In this document: positions 1-10,600 of the stretch, piece by piece
Numbering within the stretch: position 1 is the first letter of the stretch
How the letters are laid out: every line of letters begins with the position of its first letter
Source of the DNA: Lunularia cruciata
Taxonomy: Eukaryota; Streptophyta; Marchantiopsida; Lunulariales; Lunulariaceae
DNA: 64,000 bases
Direction: 5' to 3'
NCBI GenBank assembly: GCA_948567375.1
Contig: OX419758.1
Coordinates: 3,105,001 to 3,169,000, forward strand
The notes under the pieces: generated by a model
Databases searched by the model: none
What the model saw: the letters and a program-made list of their open reading frames with translations, nothing else
What the model was told of the DNA's origin: nothing
Made by a program: the position numbers and the translations under genes

Positions 1-60
1 AATCTGGTGGCGTACTAAAAGTTTATCTTTACTATTTATCTGTATAAATTCTCCTTGATA

Positions 61-175
61 GATTCCATAGAACCACGTAATGGGGCCTAGCCCCATTTTA
101 CCTTTTTCGTCTCTACCTTGACGGGTTTTCCCATCCTTCGTGTTCTCTATGCGGTGGGCTTATTCTTCATAATAC
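61..175 (+). mobile_element. LINE 3' tail fragment (R2-like family)
   Basis: This short piece matches the 3' end of the long LINE copies at 39.6 and 58.5 kb. It has the hairpin TGGGGCCTAGCCCCA around 81-95, followed by the 'TTTTACC', 'CTTCCCATCCTTC' and 'GCGGT' blocks in the same order. Only about the last 110 bp of the element is present, so it is a severely 5'-truncated insertion, or a shorter element that shares the tail. Confidence 0.7.
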
Positions 176-1207
176 CTGTTGAGGATGTTGTGCGATATGT
201 ATTATGGATTACGCATGAAATATGCAATTGAAAAATTATGCAAATAGTATTATTATATTATTCACCAGTAATACTATTATATTACTTACTAACCCCAAAT
301 AGTATTATTATATTATTCACCTAGTACGATACGTGAATCTGAATTATTTACTCCCGCGGGTGCTAACAACGCGGTGTCTAGTAAACGAATTTCGAGTCCA
401 TCGTTCCTCCCCGCGCACCAGTTTAAACTCAATTAACCTCCATAGGATCTCTCATTGTTACGAATGAACCTGGACTATGGATATAAAGAACTTATTTCTT
501 TTAAGAAAAATATAGTTTAAGAAAGTGAAAAGAAATAAAATATATATTTTACTTTCTCAAGATAATTTTAGTTAATTTATTAACATACGGTTATTATTAG
601 TAGTAGCTTAAATAGTTAGATTAAATAGGATAATTACAAAAGAGACGAATTTAAATGTAAATTTAAAGTGTTATAAAATATTATCATAAAGGAGAATATA
701 TTTCAATCTAATCAATATATCAAATGAGGCAAATCTATTCTGCCAACCTCCTCCGTCCGCCGGAGGTAATACTCCCACCTCTCACAATATTACCATGAGA
801 ATTCAAATGGCATTATTAGATATTAAATTATCATCCGAATATATTAATATGATGTATGCTTTTTCCTTTTGCAAGGTACCAAGAAAACCATGCTAGATGG
901 ATGTTGAATTTTAATCCTAAATTCCATGTTATGCCATTATTTTTGTCACATTAATATACAATTCATGACAACTATAAAAATATAAAAATTTATTAAATAA
1001 TATTTATAATATAAATTTATCTCTGTACCCTCAAACTCTTATGGTTGCTTGTATACCTTTGTCTGTATGTAAATCCAATTTCCCTTTAATTATATAGACT
1101 AGTTGGTCCCCATTCAAAAGAGGTATAGCTATTACTTTTAAAATAAACCAGTTAAAATTTTCTTACAAAATATAGAGATTCGTCCTACAGAATATAGAGA
1201 TGATTTC
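176..1207. other. AT-rich stretch without a recognised gene
   Basis: I see no protein or RNA gene here. The stretch is AT-rich, with many short A/T runs. It contains a 26-bp exact direct repeat (241-266 and 296-321) and a small GC-rich island at about 350-420. Confidence 0.6.
241..321. repeat. 26-bp exact direct repeat
   Basis: The segment 241-266, starting CAAATAGTATTATTATATTA, recurs exactly at 296-321. The 29-bp spacer contains a partial inverted version of the same AT-rich word (AATACTATTATATTA). It probably arose by slippage or local duplication. Confidence 0.85.
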
Positions 1208-1392
1208 TATGTGGAAATGAGGCTATTATCATTAATTTTCGCATTTACTTTCTTATTACTTGGTCTAGTTTTAAGTAGAATATAGTAAATATATGCTTAC
1301 AGAATTATGTGGAAATAAGGCTATTATCATTAATTTTCGTGTTTACTTTCTTATTACTTGGTCTAGTTTTAAATAGAATATAGTAAATATAT
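1208..1392. repeat. Tandem duplication, about 98-bp unit, two copies
   Basis: The unit beginning TATGTGGAAATGAGGC at 1208 is repeated from 1306 with only a few substitutions. The second copy runs to about 1392, just before a LINE tail fragment. No coding potential is seen. Confidence 0.85.
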
Positions 1393-1400
1393 AATTTCAT

Positions 1401-1530
1401 AGTAGGAGGGCAGATTTCTCATATAGACTCTATTGGTACTTAGTTCCATTTTACCTATTTTGTCTCACCATTGTACGGCTTAATGGTGTCTTCTCAGCCT
1501 TTGTGTTTTCTAGGCGATAGCCCTTTCTCT
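1401..1530 (+). mobile_element. LINE 3' tail fragment (R2-like family)
   Basis: Matches the last ~130 bp of the long LINE copies: the coding end (GGGCAGATTTCTCATATAGA), the hairpin region around the former stop codon, then the TTTTACC, TTGTACGGCTT and TTTGTGTTTTCTA blocks. The hairpin stem has one A-T pair in place of a G-C pair and one mismatch, so it is more diverged than the copy at 61. Confidence 0.75.
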
Positions 1531-2169
1531 TTCATAGTTATTCAGACCCATCTTAATGAGACGTCATGTAGATCCATTCCGATAGCAAATTCCGATAGTT
1601 ATTAACTTACAAAATGAAACAACAAATATATACGTTAGAGTGTGTAGGTAGTAATATGCACTTAGGTCATGTTAGAGCAAAAATGAGATTTTTATGATTT
1701 TAGATCTATTTTAACCTATGTTGATTTTGAATTCAACAGTAGTAATTCTTAATTAGAAATTTGATATATTTAGTTTTTATAATAATTTATAAATAATCGG
1801 TGTATTCCGATGGATCACGATCAAAAATTTCATCTTTGTGCGTCATGTAAATTTAAACTGTTTTGTCATTATACTATATGTACAAAAACCATAAATTGAT
1901 TGAATATAGGATCATTTCAAATTTGAGTCTTTAGATCCATGTTCTTATATGCGGTTTGTACTAACAATCTATTACTATATTCATTGTAATGGGGTCATAG
2001 CTCTCCTAAGTATGTGTATTTGCACTTTATAAAGCCCACCATGAAATTTGGGTATTTTGTGCTCTTAAATATAGCATGAGGATCATTGTATAATAAAGTT
2101 TAAAAAGTAAATAAGAGCTATGTTTTGTATACAAAAGTATAATAATTATTAATTATTAATTATTAATTA

Positions 2170-2201
2170 TTTGGAAATTATTAATAATAATAATTTCCAA
2201 A
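2170..2201. repeat. Inverted repeat, 14-bp arms, 4-nt loop
   Basis: Arms 2170-2183 and 2188-2201 are perfectly complementary (TTTGGAAATTATTA and its reverse complement). It could form an AT-rich hairpin. No flanking gene gives it a terminator role. Confidence 0.85.
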
Positions 2202-2313
2202 TTGGTATTTTATCACTAAAATATAAGTATACTAGTTTTAGTAACATAACATGTAAAAATTAAATACAAAAAGTATAGAAGTAAATTAATAATAGAGAAC
2301 ATGGTACAGTTTC

Positions 2314-2363
2314 AATTTAAGTGTCATTCCATAATGCATGCATTATGGAATGACACTTAAATT
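2314..2363. repeat. Perfect 50-bp palindrome with no spacer
   Basis: Reading outward from the centre at 2338/2339 (ATGCAT), all 25 base pairs on each side match. Pairing ends at C2313 and C2364. The arm includes AAGTGTCATTCCATAATGCA. A spacerless perfect palindrome of this size is unusual. It may be two fused terminal inverted repeats of a DNA transposon whose interior was lost. Confidence 0.9.
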
Positions 2364-2688
2364 CATCATTTATATTAACATTCCATTATTCATATTAACA
2401 TTATTTATATTAACATATAAAATTCACTATGTATTTATATTTTCAGTATTATTTACTATATTATACTGTAAAATATATTACATATTATTCCTACTATTAT
2501 ATTAGTTATAGAATAGCAATTTTAGCTAGATCCAAACCTCTATTTTTTTTTATAAATTTTTTAGATCTAATAAAAATATCTTCTATAAAAAATTGCAATA
2601 CCATGAAAGTAGTAATGTATTTACACCAATAATTTTGTCATGAGAGCTCCTCTAGTTTCACGGACATCATCTTACATAATATATTGGG

Positions 2689-2835
2689 ATTACATTTCTA
2701 AATTTTTTAGACTCAATGACAATGTAATATAATGAACTGCAATTTTAAACTGTCAGTGCTCAGTGGCACTAATAGTTTAGAATTGCAGTTCATTCTACTA
2801 CCTTGTCATCGCGTCAAAAATTTTAGAAATGTAAT
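2689..2835. mobile_element. Fold-back MITE-like element
   Basis: The left arm (from ATTACATTTCTAAA at 2689) and the right arm (ending TTTAGAAATGTAAT at 2835) are imperfect reverse complements over about 65-70 bp each. They share blocks such as ATGACAA and AATGAACTGCAATT, with a short centre near 2757-2770. The length and structure fit a non-autonomous fold-back MITE. I could not define a target-site duplication, so the superfamily is not assigned. Confidence 0.75.
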
Positions 2836-5162
2836 TATTTTTATCTATAACTATTAGGATCGACTATTTTTGTAATGGACTAGCAAAACTAACCGAAGAA
2901 TAGAGTTATAAAAATTTGAGCTAATGCTTCTTTTACTCATCTTTACGTCTATTAATTTTAGCAACCTATAATTCTACTTATATCTACTTTACTCAACTCT
3001 AATTATCCTAGTACACTATTGCCTAGAATGCCCTTTTCTGTGCCCCATGTAATGCATTGTCTAGGCTTTATAGATCTTGACCATTATACTTATAGTTGTA
3101 TGAAGTTAGTGCTAATTAATTTCTTTAATCAACACTGAAGATTGATATTTAGATTTCTATTATAATCAAAGATGCATATATTTCAATACTTATTTAAGTT
3201 TTGTGGTTATCATTAGGTCTCATGAACATCGTGTGCATGATATCAAGGGTGGATGTAACGAATGACATCAATGCCGGGCAGAAACCTCTCCAAAAACCGT
3301 CGTTAATTTTTCTTAAGTTCATTTTATCGCTAAACCGTTTTCCCTATTTCCACATATAATTTATCATAGATTTATAGATGTTCCAATATATTCGCTCTGC
3401 TCCTTTTGCTTTTCATAAACCTGCCTTCCCCTAATAATAGAGATAGATTAGGACCCCATACTAGACGATCCTCCATGCGGGGAACATCGCGCGGAGGAAG
3501 TGGATTGATGGATATTCCTTTAGGACGCCCATGCGTTGATGCTTACGCCCATGCGTTGATGCTTAGGGGCAGTGAAGAAGACCCGGCAAAGCCGGTCTTT
3601 TTCCCGGCTGAATTTGGACTTTCCTGGCATCATTAAGAGTCTCGTAGCCAATCAACCAAGTGGTAACTTCAATAATCCTAAAATCGAAAGTTCCAACATG
3701 ATCCGGAAGGTACCTCGAGAACTGTGCAAGAAATCCATGCATCCAGAATCTCCTTAAAATTTGCACAACGTAGGCTCGGAGAAGTTGGGGTTTCCCTTAA
3801 CTTTTCTCGGGCTTCAGCAAATTGGACGAGTTGGTTGACGCTTCAAATGTGAAGAAATGGTCTCCCAGAGAGAGAACTCGACAGAGACTTTGGAAGAAAC
3901 AATGTAACAATAGTGGGTTTTGATAGTGAAATTGAGTGTCTGTTTTTAATATTCCTTCTTTCCTTCCCGACAGACTTTCTGCCCATGTACTTCAAAGCTG
4001 TCACTCTGAGGATTCAATTTTTCTACTTAAACTCGTCTAGACAGATCCACAGGCCATGTCTTACAGTTCTTTCCGTTGTGAAGTTTGTTTCCTTCAATAA
4101 GTTCTTTTGAGGTAGGTTTTACCTCTACCAAATTGAGAAGGGTGTGTTTCTCATCGGTTACTTATTTTGCAGTATGTTCGACCTCTGCAGCACTTCGGAG
4201 AAAGTGAACTAATAAGGACTAGTAGGTACAAGCGTACCCGCACTTGAGAAAGTGCTGTCTTGCGCATATGTGAGCTACACATGTCTCTCAGGTATAATCA
4301 CAATCAGTGAGCAGATTTGAGTCATTTCCTAGTTTCGTTCCTAGTTTCGATCATCGATCGCGGTGGTCGATGTCTATGTGGAACCGCGCAGATCGTGAAT
4401 GACCAAAGAAAATACATGTCTTTAACCTGGATAGCTGAAACTTCGCAAGTGGAACTTATATTCCGCAGTATTACGTGTGTCGGTATCGATTACAGAAGAA
4501 AGAATGTTGGGGAAGCCCTCCACTTGTAGGTATTAACCTGATAGCGATCACAAGTGTCCCATGTACTCAGCACCTACAGTACTCAAGCAAATTCCCCGGA
4601 AGCCATGACCTTGAGAGTAACATTGAATATTCATGTAAACTGTGCAGCCCATTAAGCCGAAATTTGTGTACAAGTACTGAGCGCATAACATATGTCCACA
4701 TCCCATTGAAATATACTATTTTCACCGGGTAGAGTAGAGTTCTGGTGATCAGGTAATGTTTCCTGCAAATCAAACATCACACTGGACGTCAGGTGCAGCA
4801 CGTTTGCAACATGCTGACTCCACGACAAGTCATAATCAAGTCGGCTGATGCACGAGTACTGTGTACTGAATTGAAAAAGATTAGGAAAGCCACCTTCGTT
4901 GTGATGGCATCTTGATTGAAGCTGATTCTTTTGGACAGAGAATCTTAATGAAATTTGTTTGAAATTGATTCTAGAGCTAATAATTCTATAGTTTACGTAA
5001 GGAAAACGGGCAAGGCTTGAGATTTGGTTACAGCGGGTCCCAAGAATTATCGTTACACGTCTGCATGGTGTGATTTCTGGAAGAGACAATGCTCTAGAGT
5101 AGACATGTGATCACCAATGTTTACATTGTCTGGTTCTTATTCTTTAGAAACTTTCATTGCAG
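2836..5162. other. No recognised gene
   Basis: Composition becomes less AT-rich after about 3.2 kb. Several short open frames exist on both strands, including one of 145 codons on the minus strand at 4652-5089. None shows a recognisable motif or biased composition. A 20-bp tandem duplication lies at 3525-3564. Upstream exons of the candidate spliced gene at 5163 could lie here, but I cannot delimit them. Confidence 0.5.
3525..3564. repeat. 20-bp exact tandem duplication
   Basis: ACGCCCATGCGTTGATGCTT occurs at 3525-3544 and again at 3545-3564 without change. Confidence 0.95.
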
Positions 5163-5597
5163 TGACTTTACTTTGAACCACTATGCTTGGAGTTGTTTTT
5201 CTACGTCTTGCAAATCCGAGAGCACTAATATGGATGTGTATGTTCAGCAGGTACGTATGTGAATCAAAATTCCTCCTGTTGTCACCTCTCCTCTCATCCT
5301 GAAAGACCGTTTACTTACTTATCAACTGCTGCAGGCCTGTGACGAAAATGATCAGGGTCGGTTGGTTTCTAACTACGTGGATTTGCTGAAGCAGATTTAT
5401 TGTGGTGCGTGGCACATGCGCCAGGAATAGGAACGCGTAAGAGAAAAGCTGGTTCTTGACATTCTTGAATTGCTTAATATGCAGGTCAATTGTCTCAAAG
5501 AAAAAAGACAGGAAAAAAAGGTAATGCCAGAAAGGAATCGACCTACAGACATCGTGTTACTCGTTTTTCATGTTTTAATCGCCAAGAATCCCTTTAG
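5163..5597 (+). CDS. Candidate exons of an unrecognised spliced gene
   Basis: Three exon-like blocks keep one open frame across plausible GT-AG introns. Block 1 is 5163-5250, preceded by TTCATTGCAG and followed by the strong donor GTACGT. Block 2 is 5335-5404, preceded by an acceptor ending CTGCTGCAG. Block 3 starts at 5485 after ATATGCAG and is open to a TAG at 5595-5597. The introns are 84 and 80 nt, typical for plants. Block 2 reads CDENDQGRLVSNYVDLLKQI, and the third block is rich in Lys and Arg. I do not recognise the family. A Met (codon at 5230) could be the start, or the gene could begin further upstream. This could be chance, a decayed gene or a small real gene. Confidence 0.25.
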
Positions 5598-6332
5598 AAT
5601 CCCTGTAGAAGTGTGCCTGGTCGATTTATTCCCTCCAACTGCTAATCAGGAATTTAGGTAATTATTTATCTGAATTACTTCCACCCACTTCCACTACGTT
5701 ATTAAGCTTATGCCGTATAAGTGTGGAGCATGACGTTGTACGACGAAATTTGCACCAATTAAAGTCACTGCAATTGGAATTCGTATCATTCGGTGAAGTG
5801 TGATTAGCAACCTTATAAAGTCTTGCCGGCGCGCCACCCAGTGCTTGTAGCTGTCCTTCTGACGCGTTCGGCTCCGGTTGATTCTCTTATGTTTGCACCT
5901 CCATCATTACTGAACCAATGGACTTCAGTAAGCTAATTAACAGAATGAAGTAAGGTCTAGACCTCCGCCTAATTTCGGTACTGTTCGACGCACGAGATCG
6001 AATGAGTGGGATATTTCACGAAGTTTTGCTCAAATGGTGACCTTGTCTTTAGTTCTACGAGATTGGTTTGCTTTGTCTGAGGCCCAGCTTTGCTTTTCGC
6101 ATGCCAGGCGATACCAACAACGAGTACTGTATTTACAAACTTTCGGACTCAATTTAATATAGTTCTCTTATCTTTCTAAATCCCGTCGCTTTGAATATGA
6201 TTATCCAAGTGAACAACCCTTTTAGATCTAAGTTTTTGTACTATCTGGCCCTTGGGGTTATGGGTACGTAGAACGTACTGTGGTACTGACATAATCCATC
6301 ACCAGCTAGTTTGTGCTTCCACAGTTCTACCA
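5598..6332. other. Upstream region of the 2-oxoglutarate oxygenase gene
   Basis: No gene is recognised. It presumably holds the distal promoter of the gene starting at 6471. Confidence 0.5.
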
Positions 6333-6340
6333 TATAAAAG
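6333..6340 (+). promoter_or_regulatory. TATA box of the 2-oxoglutarate oxygenase gene
   Basis: TATAAAAG lies 138 bp before the ATG at 6471. Transcription would start roughly 30 bp downstream, giving a 5' leader of about 100 nt. It is the only good TATA match close to the ORF. Confidence 0.55.
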
Positions 6341-6470
6341 AACGAAGATCCCACAGATGTACCCTATCATTCAGCAACTGATGTGGACCTTGGCCCCAAC
6401 GATTAAGATTTGCATCTCTCTTCTCTGAGAAACAGAATTCGACTTTCGTAGTTGCGCACAGATTAGTGTC

Positions 6471-7628
6471 ATGGCGGTAGAACAAGTTCATTCGACATCT
6501 ATTAGCGTAGGAAACCGTGACAGGTTCAGCAGTCAGCATGTGCAATCTGAACACTTGGCGGCTGGAGACAAATCCGATTTAAAGCATGTTTCGACCGAGG
6601 ACGAGAACGATGCGAAGGTGGAAGTACCGGTCATTGACCTGGCAGGTCTTTCAAGTGGGGATGTAGCGATGAAAGAGAAAATAATCAGGGAGATTATGGA
6701 AGCCTGTGAGAAATGGGGAATTTTTCAAGTTGTCAATTCCGGTGTTTCCGAGAAGGTTTTCCACGAGCTCGATGATCAATGTCGGCAGTTTTTTTCCTCG
6801 CCAGTGGAAGTGAAAGAGAGAGCCAATTGCGGACTGAACAGAGAGAATTATGGCTTCATGTGGAGATTCAACACAGACCCCTTGTATATTTCGTGGAGGG
6901 AGGTGCTGACCGATTTCAGTACTACAAGCGATATGGTCGCCATGATAGAGAAAATTTGGCCGGATGGAAATCCAGCATTTAGCGACGCTGTGCTGCAATT
7001 TTCTGATAAGGTGCAGCAGTTGGGGGAAGTTCTGCTGGAACTAATTGCACAAGGTCTAGGTCTTCACCCGACCTTCTTTTCCCAGCACTTCAAACGTGCT
7101 AGTGAGGAGAAACGATTTCACTGGAGATTCCTTTCATACCCTCCGTGCCCGGAATCGACGGAGAGAATAGGTATTTCTCCTCATACGGACCCGACTGTCC
7201 TGACTCTGCTCAAGCAGGATAGTGTTTGCGGGCTCCAAGCAATGAAGGGGGATAAGTGGGTGGACGTTGCTTCGGTACCAGGAGCCCTTGTAGTCAATCT
7301 GGGAGATTGCTTGGAAGCTTGGACAAATGGCCGATTCACAAGTGTACTGCACCGTGTTGTGGTGAATCAAACTACATGGCGCCTATCGAACTGCCTCCTC
7401 CTGACTCCACCCGAGTCTGTGGTTATACAGGCGCCTCAAGAGCTAATCGATGACGAGCATCCACAGCTCTTCAAGCCTTTTACTTCTAAAGAACTTACGT
7501 CCAACTTGTACGCCAAGGTTTCAGATGCTCGAATCAGCCAAGATGCGAGCAACATGAAAACGACGAAGATATTGTTCCATGATTTTGCTCGGATCCGCCT
7601 TGCGAGAACCATTTCATCGGAACCCTGA
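6471..7628 (+). CDS. 2-oxoglutarate/Fe(II)-dependent dioxygenase (DOXC-type)
   Basis: A 385-residue protein of the plant DOXC class, soluble enzymes that couple 2-oxoglutarate decarboxylation to oxidation of hormones, flavonoids or other specialised metabolites. An N-terminal extension of about 50 residues precedes the DIOX_N domain (about 51-150, with VPVIDLAGL and the EACEKWGIFQVVN block). The double-stranded beta-helix core follows, with the iron triad H238, D240 and H294 and the 2-oxoglutarate-binding R304-x-S306. All catalytic residues are present. The usual VNHGV motif reads VVNSGV. The frame is uninterrupted with no introns, and a TATA box lies 138 bp upstream. Length is near the family's usual 330-380 residues plus the extension. 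The substrate cannot be inferred. The start was chosen because it is the first in-frame ATG after the TATA box. It looks functional. Confidence 0.9.
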   Translation: MAVEQVHSTSISVGNRDRFSSQHVQSEHLAAGDKSDLKHVSTEDENDAKVEVPVIDLAGLSSGDVAMKEKIIREIMEACEKWGIFQVVNSGVSEKVFHELDDQCRQFFSSPVEVKERANCGLNRENYGFMWRFNTDPLYISWREVLTDFSTTSDMVAMIEKIWPDGNPAFSDAVLQFSDKVQQLGEVLLELIAQGLGLHPTFFSQHFKRASEEKRFHWRFLSYPPCPESTERIGISPHTDPTVLTLLKQDSVCGLQAMKGDKWVDVASVPGALVVNLGDCLEAWTNGRFTSVLHRVVVNQTTWRLSNCLLLTPPESVVIQAPQELIDDEHPQLFKPFTSKELTSNLYAKVSDARISQDASNMKTTKILFHDFARIRLARTISSEP

Positions 7629-10600
7629 CAATGGAGATCTAGCTCAGAAGGAGATTTAGAATGTACTATAGCTCAATTACCAACGGACGAACGTTAAAGT
7701 GAATCCAAATCTTATATGCTCAGAAGGTGTACATATGAAGATTCTTACCAATATCGGCCAATATTGTTCATAGAGAAAGAAAGGCTAGCATAACGTGACT
7801 TTCATAAGGCTCATCCTATTCTTAGGAAGCAGCCACATGTGTTCGAAGATGTTCATCTTCAATACTGGAAACATTAATAGTTAGTTCTGAGAACCCATCC
7901 ACTGCATGACATTGTGCTGTTCTCAAGCAAGCGTTGTAATTGAATATTCATCTGAATTCTCATCTTGAGCATGTACGCTTTTCCCTACAGTGAAATCAGT
8001 TTTCCATTCTTACTTTTGGCTGCATGATTCCATTGCAGTGATTGAAATGCACCTTCATCCCTTCTTCAGTAGAACTGTCTATATGAAGTGTAGAACTCTT
8101 TCTCCATATAACCGTGTGTACTCGACACGAGTCTAACATGTGCAAACAGAGGTTGGCTTCATTGTCAAGTGTTTATAAAAATATCAAGGGTTACATTTAA
8201 ATATCAATTTTGCATTTGTAAAATCAGATTATGAAGAAATATTTTATGATATTTATATTATAAATTAAATAATAAAATTATTAATTTTAAAAATAAAAAA
8301 TACATCTAAAAATACATTATGTGAAAATATAAAAAATATACATAGACATAGTTCAATAATAACTATAAATAGCTCTGATAAGACCAACTAAAAGGTTTTG
8401 TCTGCTTTTGTATATAAATCTCCTGTGTGTCTGCCTTATAACAGGTCTAGCGTGGACCCTTTATCCTATCATTATATAAATATTATGATATAAATGCAAA
8501 CGTAATCATATATTAATCTCCAAATGACTTTATTTATTTGACGTTGTATATTTTTAGACAGTAATATTTATTAAATTAATTATAATAATGGATATAATTT
8601 AATAACATAAACGGTATAGATGCACGTATGATAAAAATTTCAATGTATTTATTCAAAAACTAAATAGCATTGTTTCAAACATTCCAGGACTAATATTGAA
8701 GCTTATAGACCAAGAGGGATAAACTAAAATTCATAAGTTTCACTAAACGATGAGATTGTTCAAATTCTCCACTTATTCTTTTTAAACTCATGTCAGATAA
8801 TAACTCATTAATCATTCAACATAATCAATGAAACCTTTGTCCACTTTATCGCTTATGCTCGTCTCTAGACCTCATCTTCTGTTAATGATTTAAAAATAAA
8901 GCTCACAAGGACTCCAGAGGTGTCCAAAAGTAGAAATGCTGAGTCAAGTTCAAGAGAAGTTTTAAAATTGAGAAACTTATATTTGATAAAGAGAAATATA
9001 GTCATGTTCATAGATGTGGATAACCTTAATTGAAGTTTAACTACGCTTACAAATTTGTTAAACATCACTTTCAGAGAGACAAGATGTGCACCGAAATTAG
9101 GCCGACGCACGTCATGTACGATGACATTCAAAAGAGGGGGAGTCAAGGTGATGTCGACCTCTTTGATCATCCTGCGCAACCTGTAGTTTTTGATATCGAT
9201 GATTGTAAATGCTTCGAATCAGGAATGTCGGAGAGCTCATCACGGGCTGATATCTACACCAGCTGGCTAGCATTATAAGAATCTTCAAGAAAAGAAGTTC
9301 TGGGAGACTGTCTGCAGGATGATAAATACAGTTGTAGGCACGATATACGACAATGACCTCTGTCTGACTACTCTAGCCAAATCAAAATACAGATTTTATA
9401 CCGTGTCTCCCATGGAAGAATGATTTCGTCCGTTAGAAACCTTTCCATTTAATCTGCATTCAGTTCAAACTCAATATTGAAACAATTGTCAACACTATGT
9501 GTGGATCTTGTGGAACTCCGAACTCCAGTGTTGTACGTCGTCCGTGCTGTCCCTGCTTTTGTCCTCAATCAACTCATGCGAATCCGAAAAGCTTCAGCAC
9601 TCCTGTTTTAGAGGGAGCAAGGTTGATAGCTACTCTGAAAGGCGCCACGTTATGAAAGCTCTGTTACGTCGGCGGGATGGATGCTTAGAGCATCCATCTC
9701 CATTCCGTTCTCTTCAGATTTCGTGTACACGAGCAGGTCATATCTGCGCTAGTAAGGGCGTTTGAATCACAGCTTATTCTCGAGAGGATCAGCAAGGAAC
9801 AACCTGGAACTGTTCAGCACTTGTGGTAGACAGGCATTCGAAAGCCTCCTCTTCTTTGTTTCGCTCGCTGTTACGATTTGATCCTCTCATTCTTCCAGCA
9901 CGTTGTTAACGTGGATAGGGTCACATGCTTCTCAGTGGCGTGGTTCGAACAGGAAGCGTGTCTATGATCTATCAAGAGATCCTCATCCCCCACGGGAACA
10001 AAGGGAATACTGTCTGTAGATGGTTTATTGCTGTTCCTCCACTTCAAACGCCGGTCTAAAGGCTGCACATTTCATAATTCCTGCCTTCTACATTCCTTGA
10101 ACTCTTCCTCACAGACGCGGGGTTGCAGAAGTTCTACACTCTCTCGCAAGTGGCGAATGGGAAATTTCTAGATCGAACCTAAGATACAGTATTTAATGAT
10201 GAGGGCATCGTACGGCCTTTGGCACGAGCAAGCCTTTACTGCCCTAGAGTTGATAGCAAAGGTCGGTCCGTATGTAAAGACACGCAGCAGCTAGAGATGA
10301 CACTATGGGTTGATGGATGGGAATAATTGTAGTACAATTGTAGCACTCTTCTGGATGTAGGGTCCATATAGGAGCTAGAATTCACCAAGAGTCGAATGTT
10401 CAGAGCCTAAAACTTGCTGAAGACTGGTAATCTCCAACGAAAAGGTTTGTGGTGGCGAGCGACAATGCAGAACTTTAAGTTCTAGAGTTTTGAACCCTTT
10501 CAGCCTATTCCAAGTGATGTTTGAGAAAGCCACAAAGTAGCGCGAGAGATTGTTGACTAATATTGTTTCCCAGCAAGAATAGCAAGCGCATTTTCTGAAA

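Larger units (their letters stand above)
1531..2688. other. AT-rich stretch without a recognised gene
   Basis: No gene is recognised. The stretch contains a TTAAT-type microrepeat around 2145-2170, a 14-bp stem-loop at 2170-2201 and a perfect 50-bp palindrome at 2314-2363. The small open frame near 2429-2632 is compositional (rich in Tyr, Ile and Phe) and is not treated as a gene. Confidence 0.6.

Noticed and set aside
350-420. tRNA-like segment: GC-rich ends (CGCGGG ... CCCGCG), TTCGAGTCC and a terminal CACCA
   Set aside because: The TTCGAGTCC word is in the wrong place relative to the putative acceptor stem, and no D-arm or anticodon arm can be folded. It is a coincidental GC-rich inverted repeat.
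2429-2632. 67-codon open frame rich in Tyr, Ile and Phe
   Set aside because: The amino-acid composition simply mirrors the AT-rich DNA. No upstream promoter and no homology.
4652-5089. 145-codon open frame on the minus strand
   Set aside because: No recognisable motif, unremarkable composition, and overlap with the candidate exon region on the other strand. Treated as a chance frame.
9030-9278. 82-codon frame with acidic composition
   Set aside because: Considered as a possible exon, but flanking splice signals are weak and no family is recognised.
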